Shown: positions 29,725 through 39,783 of the stretch, piece after piece
Layout of the letters: each line of letters starts with the position of its first letter
Numbering within the stretch: the first letter of the stretch is position 1
Source: Persicaria tinctoria
Lineage: Eukaryota > Streptophyta > Magnoliopsida > Caryophyllales > Polygonaceae
Reading direction: 5' to 3'
DNA length: 64,000 nucleotides
Assembly (NCBI GenBank): GCA_037127255.1
Contig: JBANSL010000013.1
Location: 12,110,688 to 12,174,687, forward strand
Notes under the pieces: generated by a model
Seen by the model: the letters and a program-made list of their open reading frames with translations, nothing else
Databases searched by the model: none
What the model was told of the DNA's origin: nothing
Program-made: the position numbers and the translations under genes

Positions 29725-32447
29725 ATGAAATACTCCAAAAACATTAGTATGAGATTACCTTCCTCTTTCCTCCTCTTCTTATTTTATGTTTCCACCATCA
29801 ATGTCCATTCTCAAGCCCTGTGCATTGACAAGGAGAAACAAGCCCTCCTTGACTTCAAGCTTAGCTTTCACGAGGATTCCCTTGCTTCTCTCTCTACTTG
29901 GAGAAATGACAGTGGCGATTGCTGTCTTTGGTGGGGAGTTGGATGTGAAGATATTGAACATGTGACTTCACTCTATTTATGTGGCGTGGGCTTGAAAAGC
30001 AACAAACTTCGGCCTTCCTTGCTTGAATTGCAACATCTAACCGAGTTGTGTCTCAATGCGAATCATTTTCCTATGAAAATCCCAAAGTTCATAGGTTCTC
30101 TCACCAATTTGATCATCCTTGATCTCTCTGAATCTGAATTCTTCGGTGAGATTCCTCCTCAACTTGGGAATCTCTCTGAGCTGCTGAGTCTTGATCTCTC
30201 AGAATCTGAATTATTCGGTGAGATTCCTCCTCAACTCGGCAATCTCTCTAAGCTGCAGAGTCTTCATCTCAGCCAATATTCAAATGGCTTGTACTCTAAC
30301 AGCTTGCAATGGCTTTCTGGCCTTTCTTCTCTAGAAGAGCTCGAGTTCGGATATGTAAACTTGAGCAATGCCATAGATTGGCCTTCTGTGCTGAAAAAGC
30401 TACCCTCTTTATATTCGTTTAAATGCGGATCATGCTCCCTTCCAACATCACTTGTTTCATCTTCTTCTCATGTTAATTCTTCCACCTCTATCCAAGAACT
30501 TGACATTGCTGGCAACAATCTCAATAGCCTTCCTTTTGTAGAAATGATGTTCCCATTCTTGTGCATGTTGGATGCTTCCGCCAATAAAATAAGCCAAAGC
30601 CTTCCGGAAATCCTCCGCTATCTCCCAACAAATCTAACAAGCTTGGATCTTTCTTCAAACTTGTTAAATGGTGTCATAGTCGATGCACATTTTTCCAAGT
30701 TTCCTATGCTACAAATGTTGGCATTATCGGATAATAACTTTCTGACATTAAACATTAGTAAGAGTTGGGTGCCACCATTCCATCTAAATTCCTTAGATCT
30801 AAGCTCTTGTAAAGTTGGTCCTAACTTCCCATATTGGGTTTTGACACAAACAGATTTAGAATATGTTGACATTTCTAATTCTGGGATATCAGGTGTTATT
30901 CCCGAATTCTTTTGGGAGTTCTCCCATTTTCATTTTTGTAATCTTTCTCATAACCAGATTAGTGGTGGGGTACCAACTCCAACTCACTTCATTTTCATGT
31001 GCTTGTACTAGATTTGAGTTATAATGCCTTTAACGGTCCTATTCCTCTTCCCCTAATCGAATCATCCCCGTTCTTGTTTCTATCAAATAACAAATTCTCC
31101 AGCTTCCCCTACTTCCATCATCGAATTGTGGAGGCTGGAATCGTGATGATCGATGTATCCAATAACAATCTATCAGGTACACTTCCCGGTTGGCTTTTTC
31201 AATCTCCAAAACTTCGTATCCTCAATCTTGCAAACAACAAGTTGTCCGGAGCTCTTCCTGCAGAAATAGGATCTCTGCAGCAACTTGTTGCATTACATTT
31301 GAGCAACAACCTGATTTCCAGAGAACTACCTTTGTCAATGAAAAATTGTACTCAATTGGTAGTCCTAGAGCTTGCAAATAACAAACTCTCTGGAGTCGTG
31401 CCATCTTGGCTAGGGGAAACCATGCCAAACTTGTCTATTCTTACGTTGAGGTCAAATAATTTTTCGGGGAACCTCCCTGTCAGTTTGTGTTATCTTCAAA
31501 ATCTTCAAATAATAGACCTATCACAAAATATATTATCTGGAATAATTCCAAGTTGTCTTCACAACTTCTCCTCCATGGCTATCAAAAAAGATTTCAGATT
31601 TCCGGAAAATTATGAGAGCAAATTCTTCAGGGATTTGCGGTATGAGGATTCATTCCGATACAGTGACTCTGAATCAATCATGTGGAAGGGATCCCTGGTA
31701 GAATTGAATAGTGGAAACCTTAAGGTGCGTAATGTTATTAATCTCTCTGGAAATTTGTTAAGAGGTGAAATTCCGATTGGAGTGACTGCTCTAAAGGAGT
31801 TGAAGTCTTTGGATTTATCAATGAATTACTTAAATGGAACCATTCCTGATAAGATTGGTCAACTCACATCGCTCGAGCTTCTTAAACTATCATCTAATAG
31901 ACTCTGTGGAGAAATTCCACAGAGTTTAGCTGATTTAACCTTCTTGGGCACATTGAACCTCTCAAACAACAACTTATCCGGGCGAATTCCCACTGGCGCC
32001 CAATTGCAAGGCTTTGATCCTTCTTCATTTGCTGGGAATCCGAAGCTTTGTGGTAAGCCACTCCCCACCAAGTGCCCTGGAGATAAAGATGATGATACCA
32101 AACAACCACCTCCACCTGATAAGGATGCTCATGATGGAGATGATGAATCTTTCAATATCCAAGCATTCTTGGCTGCTTTAGGAATGGGATTTGCCGTGGG
32201 CTTCTTGGGAATCCTTGCATCATTGCAGTTCAACCGTCCATGGAGAGTTGCCTTCTTCCAATTGGTCAATAGCATTGCTGATAAAGTCATTGTGACAACA
32301 TATATATGTTTGAGAAAGGTACGTACTAATCAATTAATCACTCTTCATTGCATATATATGTCTCTTAATTTAGTTGTGGATTTGATTTGGCAAGAGGGTA
32401 AAATCTCTGCATCTTTTTGACAGGCAAATAGAGCTACAGCCATGTGA
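29725..32447 (+). pseudogene. receptor-like protein (LRR-RLP, Cf/EIX-type) gene 2, one frameshift
   Basis: Same family as the 2.9 kb pseudogene, with highly similar tails and LRRs. From ATG 29725: signal peptide (MRLPSSFLLFLFYVSTI), LRRNT with paired cysteines (CIDKEKQALLDFK, GDCCLWWGVGC), more than 20 LRRs, the C-terminal LRR cap (NPKLCGKPLPTKCPG), an acidic Asp-rich juxtamembrane segment, a transmembrane helix (FLAALGMGFAVGFLGILA) and a short tail. A GT-AG intron (32319-32423) joins codon AAG to the last exon (32424-32447), which ends in ATG TGA. The only lesion is a frame change between about 30975 and 30998 (31011 is the premature stop); no GT-AG intron explains it. Otherwise the gene would encode about 880 residues. 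It is either a young pseudogene or a functional gene with an assembly error. Confidence 0.88.
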
Positions 32448-32974
32448 ATTGTGAAGCCGTGGTTTCTTTGCAGAAACTTCCTTTTGTGACTGGTCAATTT
32501 GCAAGGCTTTTGTGTGTTTGGTGGTTAGTGGAGCTATTCCATATATAGTTCATGGGTTATATTTGTGTGTTTTGTGGTTAGTGGAGCTATATTTTGTACG
32601 TTTATCCTTGTTAATTATTTGTATTAGGGGCTTCAATCCCATCCCTTTTTTATGTTCCCACATAATACCATTGTTCATAATGGATGTTTGATAGGATTAT
32701 TGGCCTCTTGAAGCCCAAACGATGATACAATATGACTTGAATAAATGGCATTTCTGAGTTCTAATTTTTTTAGTCTTTTTTAAATGAAAGAATGGGAGTA
32801 ATATCTAGGGGAACTCGAAGAATTGAACTGAAGCTACCCCTAACCCGGAAGAAAAGAGATTAAAAAGAATACAAAAATCGCAAAATAGCTTAGTTTAGTT
32901 GTTAAGGAAGCGTATTTATTGTCTCTTATGGTCAAGGGTTTAAACTCCTTCAGCTCTTTTACAAATTTTGTTTC
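32448..32974. other. 3' flank of receptor-like-protein gene 2, no gene
   Basis: Contains a local repeat (TTTGTGTGTTTGGTGGTTAGTGGAGCTAT and a near copy at 32510-32590). No coding signal. Confidence 0.5.
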
Positions 32975-33140
32975 TCTTAAATGACAATGGTGATTGTTGT
33001 GCCGGGGAAAGAACCCAACTTAATTGATGGCAACATTGGACATGTGATTTCACTCTGACATTCGAGGGGGCTTGAAAAGATGCATACTTCGGCAACACTG
33101 GACATGTGATTTCTCTTAAATAACAATGGTGATTATTTTC
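32975..33140 (+). pseudogene. remnant of a third receptor-like-protein N-terminus
   Basis: Phrases AATGACAATGGTGATTGTTG, GGACATGTGATTTCACTCTG and GGGCTTGAAAAG occur in the same order and spacing as the LRRNT-first LRR region of the two receptor-like-protein genes (for example 29905-30005). A second partial copy (GGACATGTGATTTCTCTTAAATAACAATGGTGATT) follows at 33100-33134. Stops and indels interrupt every frame. Confidence 0.65.
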
Positions 33141-33274
33141 TTAGCAACATTACTATAGACAAAGGTTGTGTTATAAGAGTGGGCCAAATGGATGGGAAAG
33201 GAAGACCTCACAAATCGACTAGACAAAAGTCTTCTTCATTTTCTATCTAACTTCTCAATAAAAAATGACAGTTC

Positions 33275-33635
33275 TGTAAATATTTGGATAGCTGAGTCCT
33301 TGCGAATCTCAGAGGCCTACTCATGTATATATATTAATGGGTTGAAAACCCTGAGGGTACAATGGTAACTGTACACGTATAAATAATACTACCTCCGTTC
33401 GGAAAAACTTGTCACTTTACTATTCACGCACGTTTTTTTAGGAGATAAAAACTATATAAAATATCTAGTTTTTTTAATTTTTTTTAACAATTTTGTAGTT
33501 ATTATTAATAAGTACAAAGTTTTAAAAAAAATATTATAAAAAAATGAATATTTTATATAGTTTTTATCATTTTAAAAAAGCGTGCGTGAATAGTAAACGA
33601 CAAGTTTTGCCGAACGGAGGGAGTATATGCTAACA
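33275..33635 (-). repeat. 3' LTR containing a Stowaway MITE
   Basis: The LTR starts TGTTAGCATATA at 33635 and ends at the TGTAAATATT edge (33275, plus strand). A 235-bp Stowaway splits it 12 bp from its start. The 5' LTR fragment at 34626-34665 shows the same site without the insert. Confidence 0.85.
33389..33623. mobile_element. Stowaway (Tc1/Mariner) MITE in the 3' LTR, 235 bp
   Basis: Ends CTACCTCCGTTCGG and CCGAACGGAGGGAG are inverted, with TA on both sides (33387-33388, 33624-33625). Inner inverted phrases TATTCACGCACG/CGTGCGTGAATA continue the pairing. The empty site AAATAA-TA-TATGC survives in the 5' LTR copy. Confidence 0.92.
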
Positions 33636-34635
33636 TCATCCCTCAACCGTAGCTAGAGGTGAGTGAATAGCAAGACTGGAACGAAAAGAAGTGAAAAGAG
33701 GAGTAGGTAATCCTTTTGTGAAAATGTCCGCATACTGATGTGCAGAAGGGACATTAAGAACCCGGACTTGGCCTAGGGCGACCTTCTCTCGGACGAAATG
33801 AATGTCAATCTCGATATGCTTCGTCCGCTGATGCTGAACCGGGTTCGACGAAAGATAAACAGCAGAGACATTGTCGCAGTAGACCAGTGTAGCCGATCGA
33901 AGTGGAACTCGGAGCTCGTAGAGGAGGTTGCAAAGCCAGCATGTTTCGGCCACGGCGTTGGCAACGCCACGATACTCGGCCTCGGCGCTCGAGCGGGAGA
34001 TGGTGGCCTGACGCTTGGAGGACCACGAGACCAGATTGTCGCCAAGGTACACAGCGAAACCAGAAGTGGAGCGGCGAGTTTCAGGACAACTCGCCCAGTC
34101 GGCATCGGAATACGCGGTAAGGGAGTCAAACCGGTTGCGACTGAGATGCAATCCCATGTCAGAGGTGCCCTTGATGTACCGGATTATCCGCTTGAGGGCC
34201 TGAAGGTGATGCTCGCGGGGATGATGCATGTATAAGCAAATCTGCTGGACAGCGAAGGCGATGTCTGGCCTAGTGAAAGTCAGATACTGGAGGGCACCGG
34301 CCAGTCTGCGATAGGCTATAGAATCCTCAACCTTGGGACTAGAAGCAGCATCGAGCTTCGACTTGCAGTCGACAGGAGTGGTGGCGGGCTTGCAAGACGT
34401 CATTCTGGCTTTGTCGACAATCTCACTTCTGCTGATGTAGGAACAGTGCAGAAGGAGTGCGAGTCACAGAGACATCGAGAAAGTAGCTCAGGGAGCCGAG
34501 ATTAGTCATGGCAAACTCTGAACGCAGCAGTGCCATCAGCCTAGACATGAGGGATGTAGAGGAGGCGGTGAGCACAATGTCGTCGACGTACAAGAGAAGA
34601 TAGGCAGTGTCAGACCCGGAGTGGAACAATGGCAA
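33636..34635 (-). pseudogene. copia RT end plus RNase H of the small-LTR element
   Basis: 34635-34423 encodes the RT active-site strand (LLLYVDDIVLTAS). After a frame break at 34404-34422, 34403-33636 encodes the RT connection (ATTPVD, TRPDIAFAVQQ) and RNase H (AYSDADWASCPETRRSTSG, SSAEAEYR, HIEIDIHFVREKV, QYADIFTKGLPT). Opposite-strand ORFs here are shadows. GC content is higher than in neighbouring copia elements, so it is a different lineage. Confidence 0.92.
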
Positions 34636-34848
34636 CTGTACACGTATAAATAATATATGCTAACAAGTTCATTTATGGTTGTATTTTCATATCGAAACGA
34701 GGTGTAGAAAAAATTGTATTTCTATTTAGTTTTGTTGTAAATGTGTAGCTTTTCGTTAGTATATGTTGGGTTTAATAAACTTTCTAATTTTATTTATGAT
34801 CAAGATTATAAATTTATATCTATTATATCTGTAAATTATAAAATTATA

Positions 34849-35084
34849 CTCCCTCCGTTCAACAAAACTTGTCGTTTACTATTCACGCACGCTTTTTTAA
34901 AATGATAAAAACTATATAAAATATTCATTTTTTAAAAATTTTTTTTAACAAGTTTGTACTTATTAATAATAACTACGAAATTGTTAAAAAAAATTATTTA
35001 AAAAGTCGATATTTTATATAGTTTTTAGCTCCTAAAAATGTGTGCATGAATAGTAAAACGTCAAATTTTGTTGAACGGAGGGGG
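34849..35084. mobile_element. Stowaway MITE 2, 236 bp
   Basis: CTCCCTCCGTTCAACAAAAC at the left and GTTGAACGGAGGGGG at the right are inverted; TA flanks both ends (34847-34848, 35085-35086). The interior matches the MITE at 33.4 kb (TATTCACGCACGC, TTATATAGTTTTTA). Confidence 0.92.
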
Positions 35085-35109
35085 TAACACAATGCAAAAA
35101 GATAAAATA

Positions 35110-35860
35110 GACCAAGACTCGGCTCTATGAATCTCCGACATCCCTTGTCCTCTTCTCCAACTGCCAACCAGGCCACATTAAACGTACATATGATGAGTCC
35201 AAAGAAGAAATCCAAAGAACGCCTATATTGATCATGACATAAAGTTATTTCATTTGAACCGTTAGTCAATTAAGAATTTCTTAATTTCTTCAATTTGGCA
35301 GATAAAAACATTGATCTCTTAGCCGGGATCCTTGTTAATTAAGACATCAATATATTGAAACAAAGATGTTGTACGTATTCATTTACTTTATTCGGAGTAT
35401 CCTTTAACGGGATATAAGTTAATACCCGGACGTATATATATTTTGGGTTTTCTATCAGGCCTAATTAATTACGCAAGATTAATTTTTTGTTAAGTACACA
35501 ATTAATATCCTGACACTTAGCTTTTAAGTTAATAAATTATCTATCGATTTGAAAAGTCGATGTCAAAAGACGGTTTTTATGCAAAAACGCAGATCAATTT
35601 CAAAAATTAATATCGATACCCGGTATTTAACAAAAAAGAAAAATTATTCGTGCGAATATAAAAAGCGGATTCATTCGATCATATCATAATATCATGCGTG
35701 TAACGGGGGGTAGAAATTATGCACAAGAGGGCGCCAAGAACGGATCGAAGACCCAAGACCTCACAAGTCCACCTTTCATTTTAATTTTCTATCAAATTTC
35801 TCGATCAGGGTCAAAACTCCCTATAAAATGTAGTTTATTGTATATGATTGTGACTTTTTT
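35110..35860. repeat. segmental duplication copy A (partner 59816-60445)
   Basis: Starting at TATGAATCTCCGACATCC and running to CACAAGTCCAC(C/T)TTTCATTTTAATTTT, the segment aligns in order with 59820-60430, with indels. Shared landmarks: CTTTAACGGGA, GGGTTTTCTAT(C/T)AGGCCTA, TTTTTGTTAAGTACACAA, AAATTATGCACAAGAGG. No gene inside. Confidence 0.8.
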
Positions 35861-35865
35861 TTATA

Positions 35866-36076
35866 CTCCCTCTCCCCGGTTAATTAAAATCCGATGTTTT
35901 ACTATTTACGCACACTTTTTGATGTGTTAAAAAGTCTATAAAATATCAACTTATTACTATTGAGTATGAATTTATAAAAACAAATGTAAAAAAAAGTTTA
36001 ATATTTTATATAGTTTTGATCATTCTAAAAAAACATGCATAAATAGTAAACAATAAATTTTAATTAACAGAGGGAG
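35866..36076. mobile_element. Stowaway MITE 3, 211 bp
   Basis: CTCCCTCTCCCCGGTTAATT and AATTAACAGAGGGAG ends, TA on both sides (35864-35865, 36077-36078). Inner phrases TTTACTATTTACGCACAC and CATAAATAGTAAAC are inverted. More diverged than the other two. Confidence 0.85.
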
Positions 36077-36585
36077 TATATATAGAGTAGGAATTTGAGA
36101 TCAGATAAGCCTGAAACTCGATAGGTTGATAAGTCGGCAGACAGAACGCCGTCGAAAGATATAACAGAATACCAAAAACGAGGTGCAAGAAAAGAGGCAG
36201 TAGGCATCCTATAAAGGACAAATCAAGTAGACTTAAAACTAGCAAGTTGGGGACATAGACTAAGGACGAAGTCAAGCATCATTATGAGATAAAATCACTG
36301 GCCAACGATATATTAGGAATCTTTCTGGGCAATGAAGATGAACCTCCAAGGAAGTTCCTTTCCAAACACAGAGTCGCCCCATACACACCACCTCGATCAT
36401 AACCAATCCCGACTTCGAACGTCAAAACCCAAACGTTGGATTTTCACCCAAAAAAGAGAGAGGCAAAGGCAGAAATGTAATCTCCGGAATCTCCTTACCC
36501 CCCCCGTTCCACACTATTGGACCATCCCGGCCGTGGATAATTTACACCACCATTATTAGTTTGATGTTTAAGTCGCGTCTTCTTA
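36077..36585. other. intergenic, no supported gene
   Basis: No recognised coding sequence. Small ORFs lack family features. Confidence 0.4.
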
Positions 36586-36735
36586 GACTAGAGGACACTT
36601 CGCTTTTGCCTGGGAGCAGGAAAACTCGTCTGAAAGGGCACGCACTTAACTTGTTTAAAGAACAAAGAAGATTCTAGAAGAAAAAAAATTCAAACTTCTT
36701 CAATTCAAAATCTGTGGTGCCGAACCATAATTTTT
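36586..36735. repeat. copy of the 5' flank of receptor-like-protein pseudogene 1
   Basis: CTTCGCTTTTGCCTGGGAGCAGGAAAA and TTCAAAATCTGTGGTGCC match 2756-2802, with about 90 bp extra between them here. No receptor-like-protein coding sequence follows. It may mark another lost cluster member. Confidence 0.6.
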
Positions 36736-37228
36736 TATTTCTTAACAAATCCTCTTAATATTTTCGAGAATTTAATTATTTCCTTAGTTTTGTTTGTTAT
36801 GCAATTATTATTTTTATTTGAATAATATAATTGTTATGAAATTTATTCGAATAGAATTGTAGGGAAAATTTTACCACTAATAAATAATAGAAAATATTTG
36901 TCCCAAAATGCCATTTACAAAAATTCATTTAGTATTTGTTCCCCTAAACTCATTTATAAGTAATTGTCCAAAAAATTTACATAATACCACTTTTACCCCT
37001 ACCTTTTCTAAATCCCCTTTCTTTGTTCTCAGTACCCTCGTTCTCCATGTGAGATCTGAGAATCCACCTCCTATCTCTCTCCCTCTCTCTCTGATGCCAT
37101 TCGCTACAAGCCCGGGCTCGTCGGAGCGTCCTCGATGGCCACCCTCACAACCGAAGACGAAGTGCTTGGTGGTGGTGGCTCCTTCCTTGTCGAGCTATGT
37201 TCGCAATCTGAACTCCGATCGCCTAAGC
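36736..37228. other. region with a possible host exon fragment, split by a hAT insertion
   Basis: AT-rich to 36900. From about 37090 the DNA is richer in GC and open on both strands. A minus-strand frame reads across the hAT insertion site once the insert and one duplication copy are set aside, joining the 37918-38000 and 37104-37228 sides, so the pre-insertion DNA may have been coding. The product is not recognised. Confidence 0.35.
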
Positions 37229-37917
37229 AGGGGCGGATGCTAGTTGAAGGTAGGGGATGCATGAGCATCCCTACTCCCCAGGGAAAAAAAATTATTACAG
37301 TGTTAAATTTATTATTATTATTATATTTAAGTATCTCCAATTATTTTGAAAAAAAAAAATACAAAGAAAATGGTTTGCCTCACGTAACTCATTTTGAGAA
37401 AGTGGGAGAGAGAGTTCACGTGACTACTTTGAAGGGTAAGGGGTTCACAATTTACATTTCACATTTCACATTTCAGTCAAGGCTCAGAGCTCTGTCATCC
37501 CAAACTCTCAATTGAGTTTTCGATTAAACCCTAGACCATTGATGGACTCAGGGAGGCGGCGACAGCAACTGAAAGGGCATTTTCTGCTATGAACATTATC
37601 AAATCTAAACTTAGAAATAAGATGGGAGATGAGTTTCTTGGAGACTATATAGTTCTTCATATTGAGAAAGAGTATGCCGAGTCTATAGAGAATGAAGACG
37701 TTATAAAAGAGTTTGAAGAACTATCGACTCGTAGAGTTAAATTTAGTTAGTTTAACTATTCCTTATTGTATCCATTTGAGGGGTCAAGACTCATTACGTT
37801 CCCCCTGACTAGGTGTATCCATTTTGATTTCGATTAATACAAACTTTTCTTTTGTTTATCGAGTCTATTGTATACATTTTAGTCTGATTAACTTTCGTGG
37901 TCCAGGATCCGCCCCTG
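37229..37917. mobile_element. non-autonomous hAT transposon, 689 bp
   Basis: The left end CAGGGGCGGATGCTAG and right end (reverse complement) CAGGGGCGGATCCTGG are typical hAT termini. Flanking 8-mers CGCCTAAG (37221-37228) and CGCCCAAG (37918-37925) differ at one base, as expected for an older hAT target duplication. The interior keeps only the end of a transposase gene. Confidence 0.9.
37571..37750 (+). pseudogene. hAT transposase C-terminal dimerisation segment
   Basis: The frame reads ERAFSAMNIIKSKLRNKMGD, LGDYIVLHIEKEYAESIEN and ends ELSTRRVKFS followed by TAG. This is the end of the hAT dimerisation region as seen in plant TTF-type zinc-finger/ZMYM-like transposases (ERAFSAMxxxKxxLRxxMG). 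The zinc finger and catalytic core are gone. Confidence 0.85.
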
Positions 37918-38037
37918 CGCCCAAGCGTCCTTTCTCATCGTAACTCTGGGCGACAAAGATGGTCTTCATCACTTCTTCCGAACTGTGGCGGTTATGGCCA
38001 AACAACAGTAAGGAGGGGGCGAATATGGCCAAGAAAC

Positions 38038-38642
38038 CACTACTAGAAAACGCGTCTATACTCTCGAAACTAACCTTGAACGCAGCCTCAATCTTAGCCA
38101 CGAAAATATATTACCCCCGAAAATGCCCTCGAATTCGACCTCAAAACACATTTCGAGGCGTAGAGGAGGGAGGTTAAATGTGGCCTCGAATATTAACCTT
38201 GGATTTTTGTTTTCGAGAGTAAAATAGCCTCCAAATAATTTCGAGGGTAATTTTGAGATCATTAGTATCGAACTATTTCGAAACTAAATTTCGTGCTATT
38301 TAGCCTTCAAATTGCCTTCAAATGAAATTGGTAGGTATTTTCAAGGGTGCCAACTTCGAGGCTAAATAGTATCGATTCATAACCTCAAAATAATTTAAGG
38401 GCAAGTGTGAGGGTAAATTAGCCTCCAATTTAACCACGCTTTTTAATATTCGAGACCATATTTAACCTCCCTCTTTTACGCCTCGAAACGTGTCTTGGGG
38501 TCGAATTCAAGGGCATTTTAAAGGGTAATGTATTTTCGAGGGTATTTTATCAACTCATTTTATAATCAATTTGAAGGTTAAATTTAATATTTTGGCTTCT
38601 AAATTTTAGGTTAAATTTTATAAACCATATAATTTTTGTAGC
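38038..38642. mobile_element. CACTA-like foldback element, right end uncertain
   Basis: Starts with CACTACTAGAAAA, a standard plant CACTA terminus. Inside, 38095-38210 and 38440-38555 form a long imperfect inverted repeat (AATTCGACCTCAAAACAC / GTCTTGGGGTCGAATTC and others). The right end would be TTTTTGTAG at about 38634-38642, missing the final TG. No 3-bp duplication is convincing. Confidence 0.55.
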
Positions 38643-38747
38643 CAAATTTGAAGTTAAATTCATTGGAATCGAATTCTTTTTTATAAACCATATAATATTT
38701 GAATGGCACTAATCATCTTGGCCTTGTGTACTCAGATTAGGCACTTG

Positions 38748-39223
38748 CTGGTGATCTCCAGGGGTATGTGGATTCGGATTATGCCAGCAACAAAGATACA
38801 AGGAAATCCACCACTACCTATTACTTTACCTGGGTAGGCAACTACATATCCTAGAAGTCTCAACAACAATCTGTGGTTTCATTATCTTCAACTGAAGCTG
38901 AATTCATGGCAGCAACTGAAGCTGCAAAGGAAGCTATCTGGTTGAAAGGCATTCTTGGAGAGATTTTCAGAAATAAATTTGTACCTGTTATAAACTTGGA
39001 TAGCCAAAGTGCTTTATATATGTGTAAATACCCTATATATCGTGAGAAAACCAAGCACACAGATGTTAGGTTTCATTTCATCAGGCACAGGGTCGAAGAC
39101 AAGGCACTGGACGTCAAGAAGAGCAAGGGAGAACTCAACCCAACTGACTTTGGCACGAAGATAGTTCCTTCTAGCAAGTTCTACTATTGCAGGAACTTTC
39201 TTCATATACTTGATGTTCACTAA
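38748..39223 (+). pseudogene. copia RNase H C-terminal part
   Basis: Encodes GYVDSDYASNKDTRKSTT, a TAG in place of the Trp of ISWKS, then SLSSTEAEFMAATEAAKEAI, LDSQSALYMCK, HTDVRFHFIRHRVED and NPTDFGTKI, ending with TAA. The Trp-to-stop change (TGG to TAG, near 38851) breaks it. Confidence 0.88.
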
Positions 39224-39330
39224 CCATGCAGGTACACGAGCCGAGGACGGACGGATCGAAGACTTAAACCTATGTTTCCCTACTTAAATGATCGAGTACC
39301 ACATATGGTGGCTAGATTAGGAGGACAAAT

Positions 39331-39719
39331 TGTTATGCCTGATGTAATCTAGATGCATATGTACTAGGGGCTATGGATATGTGGATGGTTAGGCTAGAAT
39401 CTAGGAGCGGATCTAAGGTGGCTCAAGCACTGGTCAAGTGGAAGAGACCCCGGATAGTGCCAAGGGCTCCATGGCGCCAAGCTCACTTCAAATGGTTCAA
39501 TGTCTAAAGCTGAAGCCAAAGACGTCGGCCCATCCCTGTAGCTGAGGCCTAACTCTCTCCTCTCTCGGCCCATCCTTTGCTGAAGGCTTCCAACGACTCG
39601 CTAAAGCCTGTGACCTTGCTTGATTGAAACGCTGCGTTTCCTTTAGTTAGGGCTCGAGTATACATCCTCGTCTTTGGAAACCCTAAAGGGTTGAGAGCTT
39701 CATTCCATCGCTTCCGCTT

Positions 39720-39783
<64 letters not shown>

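Larger units (their letters stand above)
33275..34665 (-). mobile_element. small-LTR copia element, internally deleted, with TSD AGTTC
   Basis: AGTTC flanks both sides (33270-33274 and 34666-34670). Minus-strand order: the first ~40 bp of the 5' LTR (34665-34626), then directly the end of RT and RNase H, then a polypurine tract (TTGAGGGATGA) and the 3' LTR (33635-33275). gag, protease, integrase, most of RT and the PBS are lost. Without its nested Stowaway the LTR is only about 124 bp, unusually short for copia. Both ends are TG...CA. Confidence 0.85.

Noticed and set aside
30975..31000. Intron instead of frameshift in receptor-like-protein gene 2
   Set aside because: No GT-AG pair at a suitable distance; the LRR pattern loses no residues, which fits a small indel.
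33798..34235. Plus-strand ORFs over the small-LTR copia
   Set aside because: Shadows of the RNase H frame on the minus strand, which has clear domain motifs.
36908..37515. Plus-strand ORFs 36908-37243 and 37135-37515
   Set aside because: The second crosses the hAT border, so it cannot be an original coding frame; the first shows low-complexity composition only.
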